Below, in pieces: positions 1 through 12,732 of a stretch of 64,000 bases of DNA. The stretch covers positions 8,943,156 to 9,007,155 of the forward strand of contig JARCOQ010000002.1 in the NCBI GenBank assembly GCA_029207755.1, read 5' to 3'. Within the stretch, counting starts at the first letter, position 1; each line of letters starts with the position of its first letter. This DNA comes from Chamaea fasciata (Eukaryota > Chordata > Aves > Passeriformes > Sylviidae). The notes beneath the pieces were generated by a model that saw only the letters and a program-made list of their open reading frames with translations, was not told the origin of the DNA and searched no databases. The translations under genes were made by a program, and so were the position numbers.

Positions 1-1463
1 TGAACTTTGTTCATTAGCTCTCCCAAGATTATCAGCTCTATTACCATAGTGAATATTCTGAGTGTTATAAAGTAATTGTACGCTACCATGCATTTTCTAA
101 AACAGAAAATGGAAAAATCCTCAAGAATGATGTACCAGTATTCACAAAGAACAAAAACATTAAAAAAATCCCTCAAACTGTACATTAAATTCTCAAGTGC
201 AAAAGAAGAACTAGTTTTTCAGTATCATGGACATTAGATACAATTAAGGCATGTAGGGGAAAAAATAAATCTGTGATTGTCACAGTTATCCAAATATAAA
301 ATATATGCCTAGGCCCAGAATTAAGTAACATGATATTAAAAGTATTGTACCTGGAGAGGGGATTAAAATATTAAGATGATTGACCTAATTTCAATTAGTT
401 TTTATCTTTTTTCATCGTTAGGTTTTTTAATTTGATTTTATTTTGTTTTGTTTATGTCATACCTTTTTCTACTACATAGCTGCACTGTTTTATAGATATT
501 AAAAATACTTCTTCTCCCAGATTCATCTTGAACATTTTCCACAAGGTGGTCTCATAAACTATTTGGGGAAGATGGTGCTAACTTGCTATCTTGTTGCTAG
601 ATTGTCTAAATCTCTCTCAAATAACAGTGGCAATAATTTTACTCACAAAATTAAACTTTACTCACAAAATGTTTGCAAACACAAATAACTGTTTCTTTTC
701 CTTTGATGGATGTACCTTTTTGGCACTCCAATCAAAACAAGCAATTCCTTCTTGATTGGTGTAACACACATTTATTTCTATGGAATCAGGATTGTTATTT
801 TCCAATTAGCAGTTTAGAAACTGCTACTATTTTTCCAGTATCATCTCTATGGTAAATATTACAGATTCCTCAATTCATGAATAATAGGTGTTGTTTAAAC
901 GAGTCATTGATTGGTCAAAATTGCCCAAATGCTTCTCCAGCTTCTTTCCACTTTTTGTTCAATTTTAAAAATGTATTGGTGTTTTTTAGATAGGTCTTGC
1001 TACAGACATTTTGTATTTTTATGTCATGAACTGCCACCTAGACGTTTGGAGTTCCTTATGTTGTTCATTTCTTTTGAGAGTAGCACTGCTACCACACAAG
1101 ATGATGATGAGACAGTCTAAGGATAAAACATGTTTGGAAGGCACTTGGCATATATTATTAAATGAATGGGAAATGATCATTTAAAGCAGCAGATGATTAG
1201 AAAGGAAGCCATATTTTACTTGCAAATAGGGCAGAAGTTGGCAAGTAAACTGGAACAGGTTTTAATACTATTGAAATGTCATGTTAGTACTTTGTGAACA
1301 TTTGCAGGAGGAGCCTTTGCACCAAAACACTCCTGCTAAAAGGAGTCCTGGGAGAATATTTCTGTAAGGAAGAAATGGCTCTAATGAGGGAGATACTATG
1401 AACTTGTCAGAAATATTGTTAAATTAGTGGACATATGCTGTCTCATTGCAACATATCTTGTGG

Positions 1464-1485
1464 TAAATAAATTTAAATTTATTTA
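1464..1485. repeat. 22-bp perfect palindrome
   Basis: The left arm TAAATAAATTT is followed directly by its exact reverse complement AAATTTATTTA, with no spacer. All bases are A or T, so a chance origin in AT-rich DNA is plausible. No known element is implied. Confidence 0.9.
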
Positions 1486-2693
1486 AATGTCAGAACACTG
1501 TGTAAGGAAGTCTTGGAGGAAATTCATGTTAAAATCAAAGCTCAAGCTCCTTTGTTAAATATTCGATTATGCACGCCCCACATTTTCAGCAATAATGTAT
1601 CCATTGAAGTATACAGTAATCATCTTTTCCTCCCATTTTATTGTTTCTGACTACTCTTCAGATAATTTGAAAATAAGAATTCCACAATTTTAAGATTTGA
1701 AGATCAGTTCATGGCTTAGGTTTTTACCCTGAAGCAAAAGAACTCTATGTCTGAGGGTGGGAAGGCAATTGGAGTTGGGAAAAGTATCTGACAGGGTTAA
1801 AATGCTGTTGCAGTTCTATCCCTGTGAAAAACTTGAAAAAAAATTCCTCTTTTTGAAGTAAAGAGAAATAGATCTAAGACAGAGGTGGAAGCAAAAATCC
1901 CAAACTGTTACCAATCCTCTTCAGCATATCCCTTCAGGTAAAAAGAAGACTTGAGGAAAAAGGACAATGTAAGGAATAGATAAAGAATGGTGAGAAAAGA
2001 TAAAAAGAGAGATCTGAAAAATGCTGTTAAATGTCAAGGGGATCCTCGACACAAACAAGGAAGTAGATGGAAATCCATGCTATATGTTGCCTGATGACTT
2101 AAAATCAATGCAATAAATAGAAGAAAAAGTAGAGCAGCTGCAAGCAGGAAAATTAACACATTTCATAGCCCATGGCACATGGATTGTAGCTATTTTTTTT
2201 TTAAGTTGGCTGATATATACATTGATTGAGGCTGTAAAAAAAAAGTTTGTTACCATTAAAATAAAAGTGTTCATATCATTTGGGATTACAAAGGAAAAAA
2301 AAATGAAATCTAAAAGACGTACCTAACCTGATGCGATACTGCCTTTCCAAACTCCTCAGGCAGCACAGAAATGTACATTAGGAAGTGAATTCCCCCATCA
2401 CTCCAATGAGATTATGAATTTAGGCTTGAAGTTAACAGTGACCTTTTGTGATTCTCTCACATCCTCAAATTACAGGAGGATTTAACTGAAAGACAAAAAG
2501 AATCAGTGTGAGACTGACATTTCCACATCTATGGGCACAGTACCAAATTATAAGTATTGTAGTATTATTATACAAATAATGTATAATATTCTTATATAAA
2601 ACTTATACAAGTATATATAAATATTTATAATTATTATTCATTGACAGAGGATTTTCTTTCCCTCATTCCTGTGTTAGCACATCTAGGACACAC

Positions 2694-2720
2694 TCTCAGT
2701 GATCACACACTCAGTGATCA
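2694..2720. repeat. short tandem duplication (11-bp core, 16-bp period)
   Basis: The word CTCAGTGATCA occurs at 2694-2704 and again at 2710-2720, separated by CACA-type sequence. This looks like a small local duplication. Confidence 0.8.
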
Positions 2721-2845
2721 AACAATTTGCCATCTAAAGTTTAAATGGCAACTTTAGATACAACTTATTACAGTTAGGTACAGAGCATAACAAAAATCTA
2801 AAATACAGCCTGTCTTTTACTACACTAGAACTCTGTTAATAACAA

Positions 2846-2848
<3 letters not shown>

Positions 2849-2888
<40 letters not shown>
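2849..2888. repeat. T40 homopolymer tract
   Basis: This is an uninterrupted run of about 40 T. It could be the poly(A) tail of a minus-strand retroposon, but no recognisable retroposon body follows on the downstream side. It could equally be slippage expansion. Homopolymer length is often misassembled. Confidence 0.9.
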
Positions 2889-2891
<3 letters not shown>

Positions 2892-4141
2892 GTGATATTT
2901 TTAAGGGTATCTTTTCATCAAATTAATTTGTCATAACATTTACTTTGTGATGAATATCAAGACACATAATGGGTTGTGTAACATGGTTTTTACAGGATAA
3001 ATCACCCTCTGGAAGATGACAAAGAGAACATTCCAAAGGAGAGGGACTGCTAAACCCTTTTGCCTGAACTGTGTTATTCTCCCTATTAATGAAATATATG
3101 ATACCTGTATCAGGTAAATGATATTTTATTGTCCAGCCCACTTCTCATAAAACCTCTCCCTTTCCAGTGCTCAACACACTTTAGCTGTCACATAAAATCA
3201 TTAATGCTAGAAGTACTTTTACTTATATATTTACCTATGATTTTTTTTTTAAGGGAACAGTTTTGTAATATAGAAATAGTATCACTTTTCAATCAGTTGG
3301 CCCTACTTTTCCATCAGGAATATACCAAGTTCCTGCTGCATACAAATTTAACAAAGGTAATCATCTGAGATGGAAATGTTACATATGGAAAAAAGTTAGC
3401 TTTTTCCTTTAATTTGAGGGGTGTTTGTTTTATTTTTGTTAGTTAGTTTGTTTTTGTTTTGTTATTTGAGAACATGGAGAGACTTGACCCCTGCTTAGAA
3501 ATTTAGTAATAATTTCATTGAAAGAATCTAGTGCCCTCACTCTTTCAACCAGATGAGCATTTCCTACTTACAAACATGCTCCAAGTCCTAAATCAGTGAA
3601 AATGTTTGTTTCTTATACTTTATGCTCAAAATCAGGAGTATAACTTAGTCTGGTGCGATGTAATGTACATATGATATTCCCAAAGTATTTTGTTTTTCTC
3701 CTACAGTTGTTTCCCAGGTGCAAGGCTTTCTGAGTGATGAAAAGATCTGATACACAAAAGAAACTAACAGAAGGAGAAAATTACAGAACCAGATTTAAAC
3801 GTTGCTATTAAAACAGTGAACCTGGATGATATTTACTCCATAGATTTTCATCCTACAGCAGCAATATTTTTACTGCATATTTTACCATGTTTTATTGTTC
3901 CACAGAGGGGGCTGAGGAAACAGTGCAAATATTACCTGTAGCTCCTAAATTTCAAACAGTGAACCTCAGGTGACACTGAATTATTGATCAGAGCACATTC
4001 TCAACACAAAGGCCAGAGGGAGAATACTCACACTTATCAAACAAACCCCATCCTGATTTAGAAGACTAAGTGTTCGGTAGTCCCACATCTTCAATATTCT
4101 CCTAAGAATTCTTTTCGGAAGTTCATGGTTATGTCTTTATC

Positions 4142-4179
<38 letters not shown>

Positions 4180-6806
4180 CCGAGGTTTCTGAAAAATTGG
4201 CACAGCTTTTCAGAAGGCAGACTGTTCACCTAGTTTCTAAGCTTGGGACCAATGTTTATTTTTGCTATCTCAATTTGATTTGATGGTGTGAAGAAGCTGT
4301 CACCATCTGCTTCTATCTTATGAGATTTGTCTAGCCATGTGAAAAATAATGAATGTGACCAGAATGTGCAGGTTGGTGAAAAAAATCACCCGGATATTCT
4401 ATTTTGATTTTAATGAGAAAGGAACAAATAATATTATGAGCATCGTTGAATCCCCACACACATTTTCCCCATTTAAAAACAAAGCTACTGAAAATAATTT
4501 TCAAAGAAGAAAGATATTTGTGACAAAAGCACTTTCAGAACCTAGAGCAGAAATTTGATATTGTTTTAAATGTTTAAGTTATAAAGTTGCAAGTTATTGA
4601 ACTACATTGTAGGTGGGTGAAAGAAAAAAAAAGGTTTAGACATCACCTGTAAAAGCATTAGCAAAGATATTTAATTTTTAATTAAAGTAGCAGTCAGAAA
4701 TCTACATCAAATATCTATGAGAAAAAAATAACTCAATATATATATATGCATACATAAAAAATCAGAAATATATGTAAATTCAGAAAAAGGGGATTTTCCT
4801 ATGAGTAGCTAGTTCATATCCAGGGTTGCTTAAATGACTGGAAGCCCTGGCTTTTACTATCTCTCTAGTGTGTTCCATTTGCAAATGGAAAGTATAAGCA
4901 GATTGTAAATTTTTTCTGCTAACACCAGCACCTGGAATATTAGTTAAGAGTAGCAGTAGCCTCTGTCCTCTTCATATTTGCTCCTGCCAGCTTCCTTTCT
5001 GCCCATCAAGTTAGTCACAGAGGAAAGAAGGTAAGAAAAAGATCACTTTTACATTGTGATGGATCTGTCAAAGTCATTTAAATTGGCTTGGAATAGCACT
5101 GCTCCAGGACAGAGGGAGAAAGCAGCTGTAAAAAATTTGGGAGAGAATCAGTTGTTCACTTGCTACCACCTTTTCTTATCTCCCTGCTCAAAGATTTGCC
5201 ATTTCCTTAGATATACAAAAAAAATAGACTGGATAAAAGGCTTCGGGTTCAGTTTGGCTGAGATTCACTACTTTAGATCCTCTGAGATCTATTCAGGAAA
5301 ACTTGTGATTGTTTTTGGAATCTTTTTTACCTGTTGGAAGGCAACTTGCAGGACCTAGTCCAACAACTTCAGTAGATACTATTCTTTTCCTGGCTTAAAA
5401 AAAAATATTAAATACTTAGAGAAAGAAAAGTGTCTCTGCTCACTGTACAAACAATCAGAAGCTTAATTCTCATGCCAAAATTAGTTGTGTTTCTTTTTGA
5501 GTCCCTTTCAAACTCTGATTCTTCAGGCTTAGAGGAGTGTTAATGTACAACCTACAGACTTTGCTAATTCTTTACTGTAGGTAAAAGGAAAGAAAATCTC
5601 CTTGAACCAGATGTGTGTATTGGGAGAAGAGAAGGAGATGCCAAAGCCTGCATATTTTAGTTCTTTTCTTCAGGTAAATGTTGTTCATGAATACAAAACT
5701 CCAGATATAAATCTTCCAGTATCCTTTTGTCCAAACTACCCCTTCAAACTCCACTATCTTCTTCTGCATTCACATCCTTGCTCTGTCAAAGCTAATATTA
5801 AGTTCTGTTTTGGCTTTAAAAATTATAGATATACTATTTTAAGCAGAAAGCCTTCTAATCATAATGATATTCATAAGTCTAATGTTTTCCCTTATCCTTC
5901 AATTTTTTTTTCTTTCTCGAATGTTTTCCTGGCAGAGCTCTGCTTCTAATTTGCTGCCGTCTTTTCTTTGCTAATGTTAATACTCTGTTTACAACAATTA
6001 CCATAACTCATTCTAGCTAAATGTTGAGACCTGAAAAAAAATATTGTCCATCTCCAGTTTTTTAAAAGTACAAATCTCAGTGAATAATGTAACTTCAATT
6101 CCAATGTAGAAGTATTATTTCAAAGAGAATGACAATAATGATCTTTAAATTACATGACCCAATTCTCCTCTGACTTTTATGTTTTGCTGTAAATCAGGAG
6201 TACATTTTTGAAGGCTATAAAGTTGCCCTGACCTTTAATTATAAAGGTAACTGCAGAATCAGACTGTGTTTTTAATACCCTCAGACAAAAATAAGACACG
6301 GATCCCCACACTTAGAGACTCTATTTAGTTCACCTTGATGAAAAAAGTAGGCAAGACCAGGGACTGCAGATAGGTCTGGTGGCATTTCAGAGGACTGAAA
6401 ACACCACCCACTTCCTCAAAGCCTTGGGCAGCAAACATCTGCTATCCCCTCACCACACAAAAGCAGTGTCCCATGCTGTCCCTCACTCTACCAAAGTGAG
6501 AACCTCCAGCAGATGGCTGGGACCTTTCAGTCATCGTGGGAAGCTCTGAAAGTGCCTTCTTCTCTTCTTTGGGGAAGCTTTCAGATTAGAAGGGACCATG
6601 CTGTGTCATAGATTTTGTGTAGAATTGCTGTTGTATTACAAATGTAATAATAATTGCAGTTAAAATCTCCCACAATCCGTTTCCCCAACAAAATAAACAA
6701 ACACAACCTGCATAAAGTCAAGTATTGAGGTTGGAAATCTCCTTTGTAGCCTTCAACAGGTAAACAGGTTCATGCTTTTAGTTCTCAGCCTCTGCCATCT
6801 TTTGGT

Positions 6807-6807
<1 letters not shown>
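2889..6807. other. non-coding stretch, no gene seen
   Basis: The longest frames are about 100 codons (5056-5358, +) and 115 codons (5602-5949, +). Neither resembles a known protein and neither shows a biased composition. A T32 tract lies inside. A slightly more GC-rich patch at about 6290-6600 contains the word AGAAGGGACCAT, which recalls CR1 3' regions, but the match is too short to call. Confidence 0.65.
4145..4176. repeat. T32 homopolymer tract
   Basis: This is an uninterrupted run of about 32 T in unique sequence. No retroposon body is recognisable next to it. Confidence 0.9.

Positions 6808-6840
<33 letters not shown>
6808..6840. repeat. T33 homopolymer tract
   Basis: This is an uninterrupted run of about 33 T, following GGTG and preceding GGCC. 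It is the third such tract within 4 kb. No recognisable retroposon body adjoins it. Confidence 0.9.
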
Positions 6841-6841
<1 letters not shown>

Positions 6842-9800
6842 GCCTCTTCTTTGCTATCTCTCTTCCTGGTTGGCTATCCTCATGTAAATTTTAATTTCTT
6901 AGGTGCTAATCATGTCATACCAGCAATAACAAGATTTGGTTGTTCAATGCAGGTGGAATCTTCTGAGGTTTTACTAATGAGCAGCTCCACAGATTGGATT
7001 GGAGTTTCTCATGCATTTAACATAAACAAAGTAGATTATTTTCTTATTCCCCTCTGTGATGGACTTCTGAGTTGACCACTGGGGTCAGAGAAGTGTTCCC
7101 CTCATCTCCCAGTTCTTGATCAAATTCCAAATCCTATTTAAACCCCAAATCATAATAAACGTCCTCTTTCTCTGCTCACCTCTCAACCTGACATGAGTGT
7201 TGTTCTTTTGTGTCGTGATTGGCGACAGACTGAAGACTGTAATGAGAATGTAGTAACACCAATGCTTCTCCCAAATCTGAACTTCTTTCACAGAAATTAT
7301 CCAAACCAATCAAGGGTATTTGAGCCTCATCAGCTGCTTTAGTTTTATTTGGTTTGGATTTTTATCAGTGCTCCATCCTTAAACACCAAAATCATCCCTT
7401 GTCATCAGCTTATATTTTACTATGGCTGGACATTTCTCAGATAAAAGGAAAAGTGACCAAAATCTCCCAGTTTGATCTTTTCCTAACGTCAATATATTGA
7501 CACCAGTAAAGTCTAAAGGATTATGACAGTTGTGCTGTCTGTGCCTGAGAAACCACAAGGCAGAAGACAAGCTGCAATAAGCATTTGGGTCAGGACTTGT
7601 GTCAGTGGAAGCAGGGTGAACTTTCAAAAGAAACAGCAGGCAGCCTAGGTTAGCCTCAAAAGAGAGAGGGAACAAAAAGAGGGCTAGCTGTCTTGGCCTT
7701 TTGGCCCAGGGACAAAAACCTCCAGTGAAGTGTTAGGAAATTCCTATGGGGATATGTCTTGACTTTAAAAAAGGGCATTTCAAATGCAATGGTTTTTAAA
7801 AGGATTTAAAAGGAATTTATAACTACAAATTCAAAGCCAGGCTTCTTTCTGAGATTGCATGTCAGCTGATATTTACAGTATATTGTGGTCAAATTCATTG
7901 ATGGTAGTAAAAATTCAGATTGGTAGTATGAAAGTATCGTTTTAACTATAGACTTAGCTTTTTTTTTCTTTTTTTTTTTCCTAAACCATTTTGTAATGTT
8001 AAAATTGTATTTAATCAGAGAGAACATTTTCTGTGAAATTGAAGGCAATGGTAAGTTAAAAGAACCTCAGCTTGAGTTGGCAGAAAGCAATTTAGTTATT
8101 TTTGTGATTCTGATGTATTTCCAAGGTCACAAACAAGACTGATTTATACAGGAAATATGAGTTAGAAAGGCTGTTTAAACGAGCTGTAAATACTTTGCTT
8201 AGATGTGCCTAGATGTATTTATTTCTTCCATCAGCTGCACTGAAAAATTATGATTTACCAGTAATCTTATTTCACAATTCAGTGATAGTGATAACTTTAC
8301 TTGGAAAGAAATTATTCCCCCCCGTTATTCTGCAAAATAAACTAATATTCAAAGTAGATCATTCAGAATTTTAAAGGATGCCTTGGAACTCTGCTAATCC
8401 AAGGGACACATCTGCTAAGGAGTACTCAGCATAACAGAAATGTGAACTGAAAGGGTCAAAGAAGACTTTTACACAGGTGTCTGTTAATGACAATGCTCCC
8501 TAAGTATTGGATGAAAGGAGAGACACTTATGTTAAGTGAAAAATAAATTACCACACCCAATATGCTGCTTTACCAACAGTTCTCTTCCAAACATCTTTTC
8601 TCATCTTCACTTTTGAGAAAAATGTCACAACTGAACCCAGTCAAATGCTACCTATAATGTGGATCATCATTTTTTACTTATTTTCCAGGGATTCAGTCAA
8701 AATATTCTAAGTGATGTATTTGAGGCAGAAAATAATATGCATCTGTCTCAAAAACTTTGTTATGAAAAGATATCCAGAGTGTGATCACCTCTCTCAGAAT
8801 TTCCTGAAGATGGGACTCAGGTCCTTCTCTGTGCTGTAAAATCAGTGGCAGCTGAGTTGCAGAGCAGGTCCTGGCAGGCAAAGGCAACAAGGCACACACT
8901 CATCACACACTTAAGTTGCTGTCTCTGCCTCAAGGACAATATTCTCATTTTTCAAAGCTTCTCCAAGTCTGGGGCAGGAGATGAGTTGGTGGAAAGGAAA
9001 GAGATTGTCAGGTGTTCTGCTAAAAGGAACTCCCTCAGAGAAAAACACATGATCTCCTGGAAACAGCCACCTCCTTCCCAGGTTTTCCAAAATGCCCTAA
9101 AGGTAGTAAGAAAAACTTTCAGAGAAATTACTGAGAAGGTGACAAGAAAGACAAAGGCACAACTATTTATTTGTTTAAAAGATATTCATTCTTATGGACC
9201 TCAGAAATAAGGAAAGCAGTGATGAATTACAGACACACTCAGGGAGGGCAGGAAAGAAGTCAAACAAATGAACATGGTGGGAACTGTGATCTCTCCATAG
9301 CAAGCAACCTTCAAATGAATAATTCAAAAATAAGTGTTCTGAGATGGAGTAAGGTTAGTAAAAATCTTCATTTCCATAAGTTTACTGAAAAAGAAACTTA
9401 TCTCTTTTGTCAAACAAAAATAAGTACTCTAAAGCAGGGTACTTAATCTGCACAGGATTCACAGGTTCATTTTCAGGTTAGCATTTGAGGACTTGAGCTT
9501 TTTACCTTTAAAGCAAAAACCTGGCTTTAGCCTTTTTTTAACACAATTGCTCCATACTTAGCTTTGACCCCAGTAATTCAATACCTGCTTTTCATAACTG
9601 CAGCAGTATCTGGAACTTTGCTTAAAATTACAATACCAGCATCAGAGGAAACACAGTAAGAAAGAATCTATAGCTTCTCTGAAATGCAAACAAGGTAAAT
9701 GGTAGAAAGTAAACATAAAAGCCTACAGGCTGATAAAGTTTATTGGTTTTTCATTACTTACACTCATTATTGATACAAGAACCTGTCACTGAAAATTTAT

Positions 9801-11918
9801 TCTAAGACACCTATTAACCAGTGGACAAGAAAAAGATTTAAATTCTTACTCCTACTTTGTGGGTAGCAAAAAAGCATCATTCTAAACAAGCCACTAAAAA
9901 GAGCTGATCAGTGACTAATTGCCACCCATAATCACTATTCTGCCTCATTATTTCTTACATCTTGTGACACCTGGACATTTAAAACTCTCCATGAGTGCAA
10001 GGTTAAAAACTGATTAAAAAAAAAAAAAAAGAAAATAAAAAAAGGAAAAGAAAATGTTTGTCATTGGCTCTCAAAGGGCTGAATTTTCCAAAGCTGTTCC
10101 TCCTCCTTTGTCTGTTCAGGAGCACAAAACAAGCACAATGAAGCTTGTGAAGTGCAAAGAATTTTAAAGTACCCAGACTGTCATGAAAACTCACTTTTCC
10201 TGTTGTTTGTATGAGTTTCCCTCTCTAGCTAAGAGCATCACATCCACTGACTAACGCAGCTTTCAGCTAAATTCAAGGCACACAGAGGACTGAAAAACCT
10301 CTACAAGAAGAACAACAAATCAGTTATTAGTCTTTTGCAAAAATCACGTGTTATTCTAAAAAATATTACTGCCAAAAAAAAAAAAAAGCTTCCTGCCAAA
10401 ATGTCTTGACATATTCCTGCATTAGAGAGCATTTATCTTAGAAGGAAACATATTTTGGGGGAATGGGGAAAAAGACATGAGCAATGATAATAAAGAACTA
10501 GGATTAATTTTATTCTTTTTTTCCTTTCCCATTCCTCCAGTCTGAATGACATTTCTAATTCTTCAGTACCTATGTTGCTACACTTATATTTTCTTTTAGT
10601 GTCACTGTTCCTTTTTTTTTCTCACATGCCTTACTCTCCAATCAATAGATGCTGTTTTCCTCCCTGAAAACAAGTAACACATGACTGAGAAATTACTGCA
10701 ATGTATTTGAACCCTTGGGGTGGACAACAGTGGGTAGCCAGTGGGTAGCACTGGTCTCAAAGATGACCATGCCCCAACAGGAAATGAGAAAAGACATCCA
10801 ACAATTTCCTACCACAAGAGAAAAAATTGAGGTCGCTACTCTACTGGAGAACTGTGATCTTTTAGGAAAAAAAAAAAATCCCACACAAGATTATAATTCA
10901 TCTACTATAAATATGAAAGCAATTTCCTCTCTATAAAATTGCTTTTCTGTTTCTTCAGAATTCACAGATTTATTCCAAGGCTGTTGTTCTTGGGAGGTGG
11001 CAGGTCACAGGTGATTTTAATCCCAGTGTAAGTAAATATAAAAAGGCAAAAACAAATAAACTCTTTTTTTTCTTGAAAGAAAGTAAAATTACTAGGAGAC
11101 CAGTTGAACTGGAAAATGAAAACCAGAAGCAGTGATTTGAGAGCTAATAAATAAGATTTAAAATTCAAGAGTCTCATATTGCAGTAGCTGATCCATTACT
11201 GATACTGAGACAATAGGTCCTCTTGCTGTTTTTCTTGATTAATGAGAATGTGTTTTCAGTTCTCAGTTATGGCCCTTTCTGGGCCCATCCTCTTTAATTT
11301 TAGCCATTATGAATATTTCTTAGGGTTCAGCATGTGCAATCCTGAAGGAGCACAGTAAAGGACACCAGAGGAAAACTCCTTGCCCAGGAGCATTATAAAA
11401 ACTCCCTCAAGCAGATTAAAAAAAACCACCAAAAAACCCCCAATAAATTTACTGGAACTCCAGGGATCTTCTTTAGTGTCAGAATCAAATCATCGAGAAG
11501 CTTTTCTTAGTGTGGACTTGAACAAATTGGAAAGTAAGATACAGTAGTAGCACAGTTCTGATATAACAAATTGCTCTTTATTTAAAGTTACTTTTTAAAA
11601 ACGAATGAGATTTTAAAGCCTGTCAAAGATGGCACGCAAAGATAAAAATAAAGAAGTGTCAGGAACAAAAATGTTCTTTTCCTCTTCCTCTGAATTAATT
11701 TGCATGTCAGTCAAGAAATCTGTCAATGCATATGCAATATAAGCACCATGACTTACACTGCTCAAAGCGTAGGAAAAAAAAGAACAAGAGGAACCAAAGA
11801 AGAGGGAAGCGACAGCTGTGATGAGCAAGGATTCTTCCCATCTATAGCATGTATTCAGCTATAACAATACACCCAAAGATGGTGAAGAAACGATGACAGA
11901 ACTGTCAATTATAGCTGA
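6841..11918. other. non-coding stretch, no gene seen
   Basis: Frames of up to 98 codons on the minus strand (7379-7675) and 121 codons on the plus strand (8845-9210) show no recognisable domain and are within chance expectation. Minor A-rich runs occur near 10018, 10374 and 11418. I see no transposon. Confidence 0.65.
10728..10749. repeat. 11-bp exact tandem duplication
   Basis: The word CAGTGGGTAGC occurs twice head to tail. It is a small local duplication with no known function. Confidence 0.85.
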
Positions 11919-11924
11919 GAGGAG

Positions 11925-12732
11925 TGTAAACAGAGATACAAAATCTGCTGAGCAGAACCGGCACCAGGTGGTGAGGCTCCTCTGCCGACCCGCCCCACCA
12001 GGCAGAGCACAAACCCTGCTGAGCAGAAGGGATCCCACTCCCAGCCTAAGGACACGGTGCTGGGAGCAGCTTTCAGCAGAGAAAAGGCTAAAATAAATAA
12101 GGTCCTAATGGGAAACAGTAAGCGCAAAAGGTGCTGGTTGAGATGTAAATCAGATTATTGGTTGCTGCTTTTCAAATTCATCTGAACTCCAGGAAAAGGA
12201 ATGACTTGGGACCCTCACCTAAAGTCTTTTTTGCCCAAGTGAAGTAGAGATTCGGCTTGTTTAGAGGGTTTTGTAGCTTGCTTAGAAGTGCGGGAGTTGG
12301 CCAAGCTGAAGCAACTCTAAACCTAAGGCTGTGGGAAATGCCTTTCTAGTTGTGGCGAGTAGTAAAGGTTCATGGGAGTTTGCATGTTAATGAAGCTGCT
12401 CCAATAAGGTTATGTTTTTGTGATTGGTCAGTTATGTTGTACAAATATGGTTATGTTCCCAGCTGGAATTTCTGATTGGACCTTTACCCTCAGACCTACC
12501 CTATAGATTGTCATGTTTTCCTCAGTTCTGGGTCTTTGGCTGGTTACCCCCACAGACCTCTCCTGGGTACTGTGTATGGTTTTGGGGCAATGTCCCTATT
12601 TTCTTTTATCCCTTATTAAAGTGTTATTTTTCTAGTGCCAACTGTCGTTCCCTCTCCTAATTATTTTCTTGCCATCCTCTGCCCTGAAGTCAGGGGACCT
12701 AAAGTTTTGTCACCACCACCCTCACTGTGACA
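11925..12732 (+). mobile_element. LTR-like retroelement block (probable solo LTR), 5' edge uncertain
   Basis: The block is more GC-rich than its surroundings and has LTR-style layout in the plus orientation. CCAAT-type words (GATTGG near 12422 and 12475) come first, then a TATA-like word near 12500, then an ATTAAA polyadenylation signal at 12615-12620 followed by T/G-rich sequence. The 3' end is ACTGTGACA at 12724-12732. The segment 12400-12732 is the best supported part. A possible 5' edge is TGTAAAC at 11925, because GAGGAG just before it resembles GAGGTG just after 12732 (5 of 6 bases), as expected for an aged target-site duplication. The true edge could lie as late as about 12150. I see no protein-coding remains. 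The likely source is an avian endogenous retrovirus, with family not assigned. Confidence 0.5.
12615..12620 (+). terminator. ATTAAA polyadenylation signal in LTR-like block
   Basis: ATTAAA is followed within about 15 bases by a T-rich stretch. This is the arrangement expected at an LTR R region, where the retroviral transcript ends. Confidence 0.45.

Larger units (their letters stand above)
1..2848. other. AT-rich non-coding stretch, no gene seen
   Basis: Open frames here reach only about 69 codons and encode nothing recognisable. The stretch holds a 22-bp perfect palindrome near 1464, a TA-rich patch around 2560-2640 and a short direct repeat near 2700, listed separately. I see no transposon remnant and no microsatellite above background. 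Confidence 0.7.

Noticed and set aside
6570..6620. AGAAGGGACCAT word resembling a CR1 3' region.
   Set aside because: Only about 12 bases match and the terminal octamer repeats are absent, so it was not called as a LINE.
2849..6840. Three T32-T40 tracts considered as tails of minus-strand processed pseudogenes.
   Set aside because: The sequence on the downstream side contains no recognisable gene body and no target duplication was found.
8845..9210. 121-codon plus-strand frame.
   Set aside because: No recognisable protein features are present. It is basic and low in structure, as expected of translated A-rich DNA.
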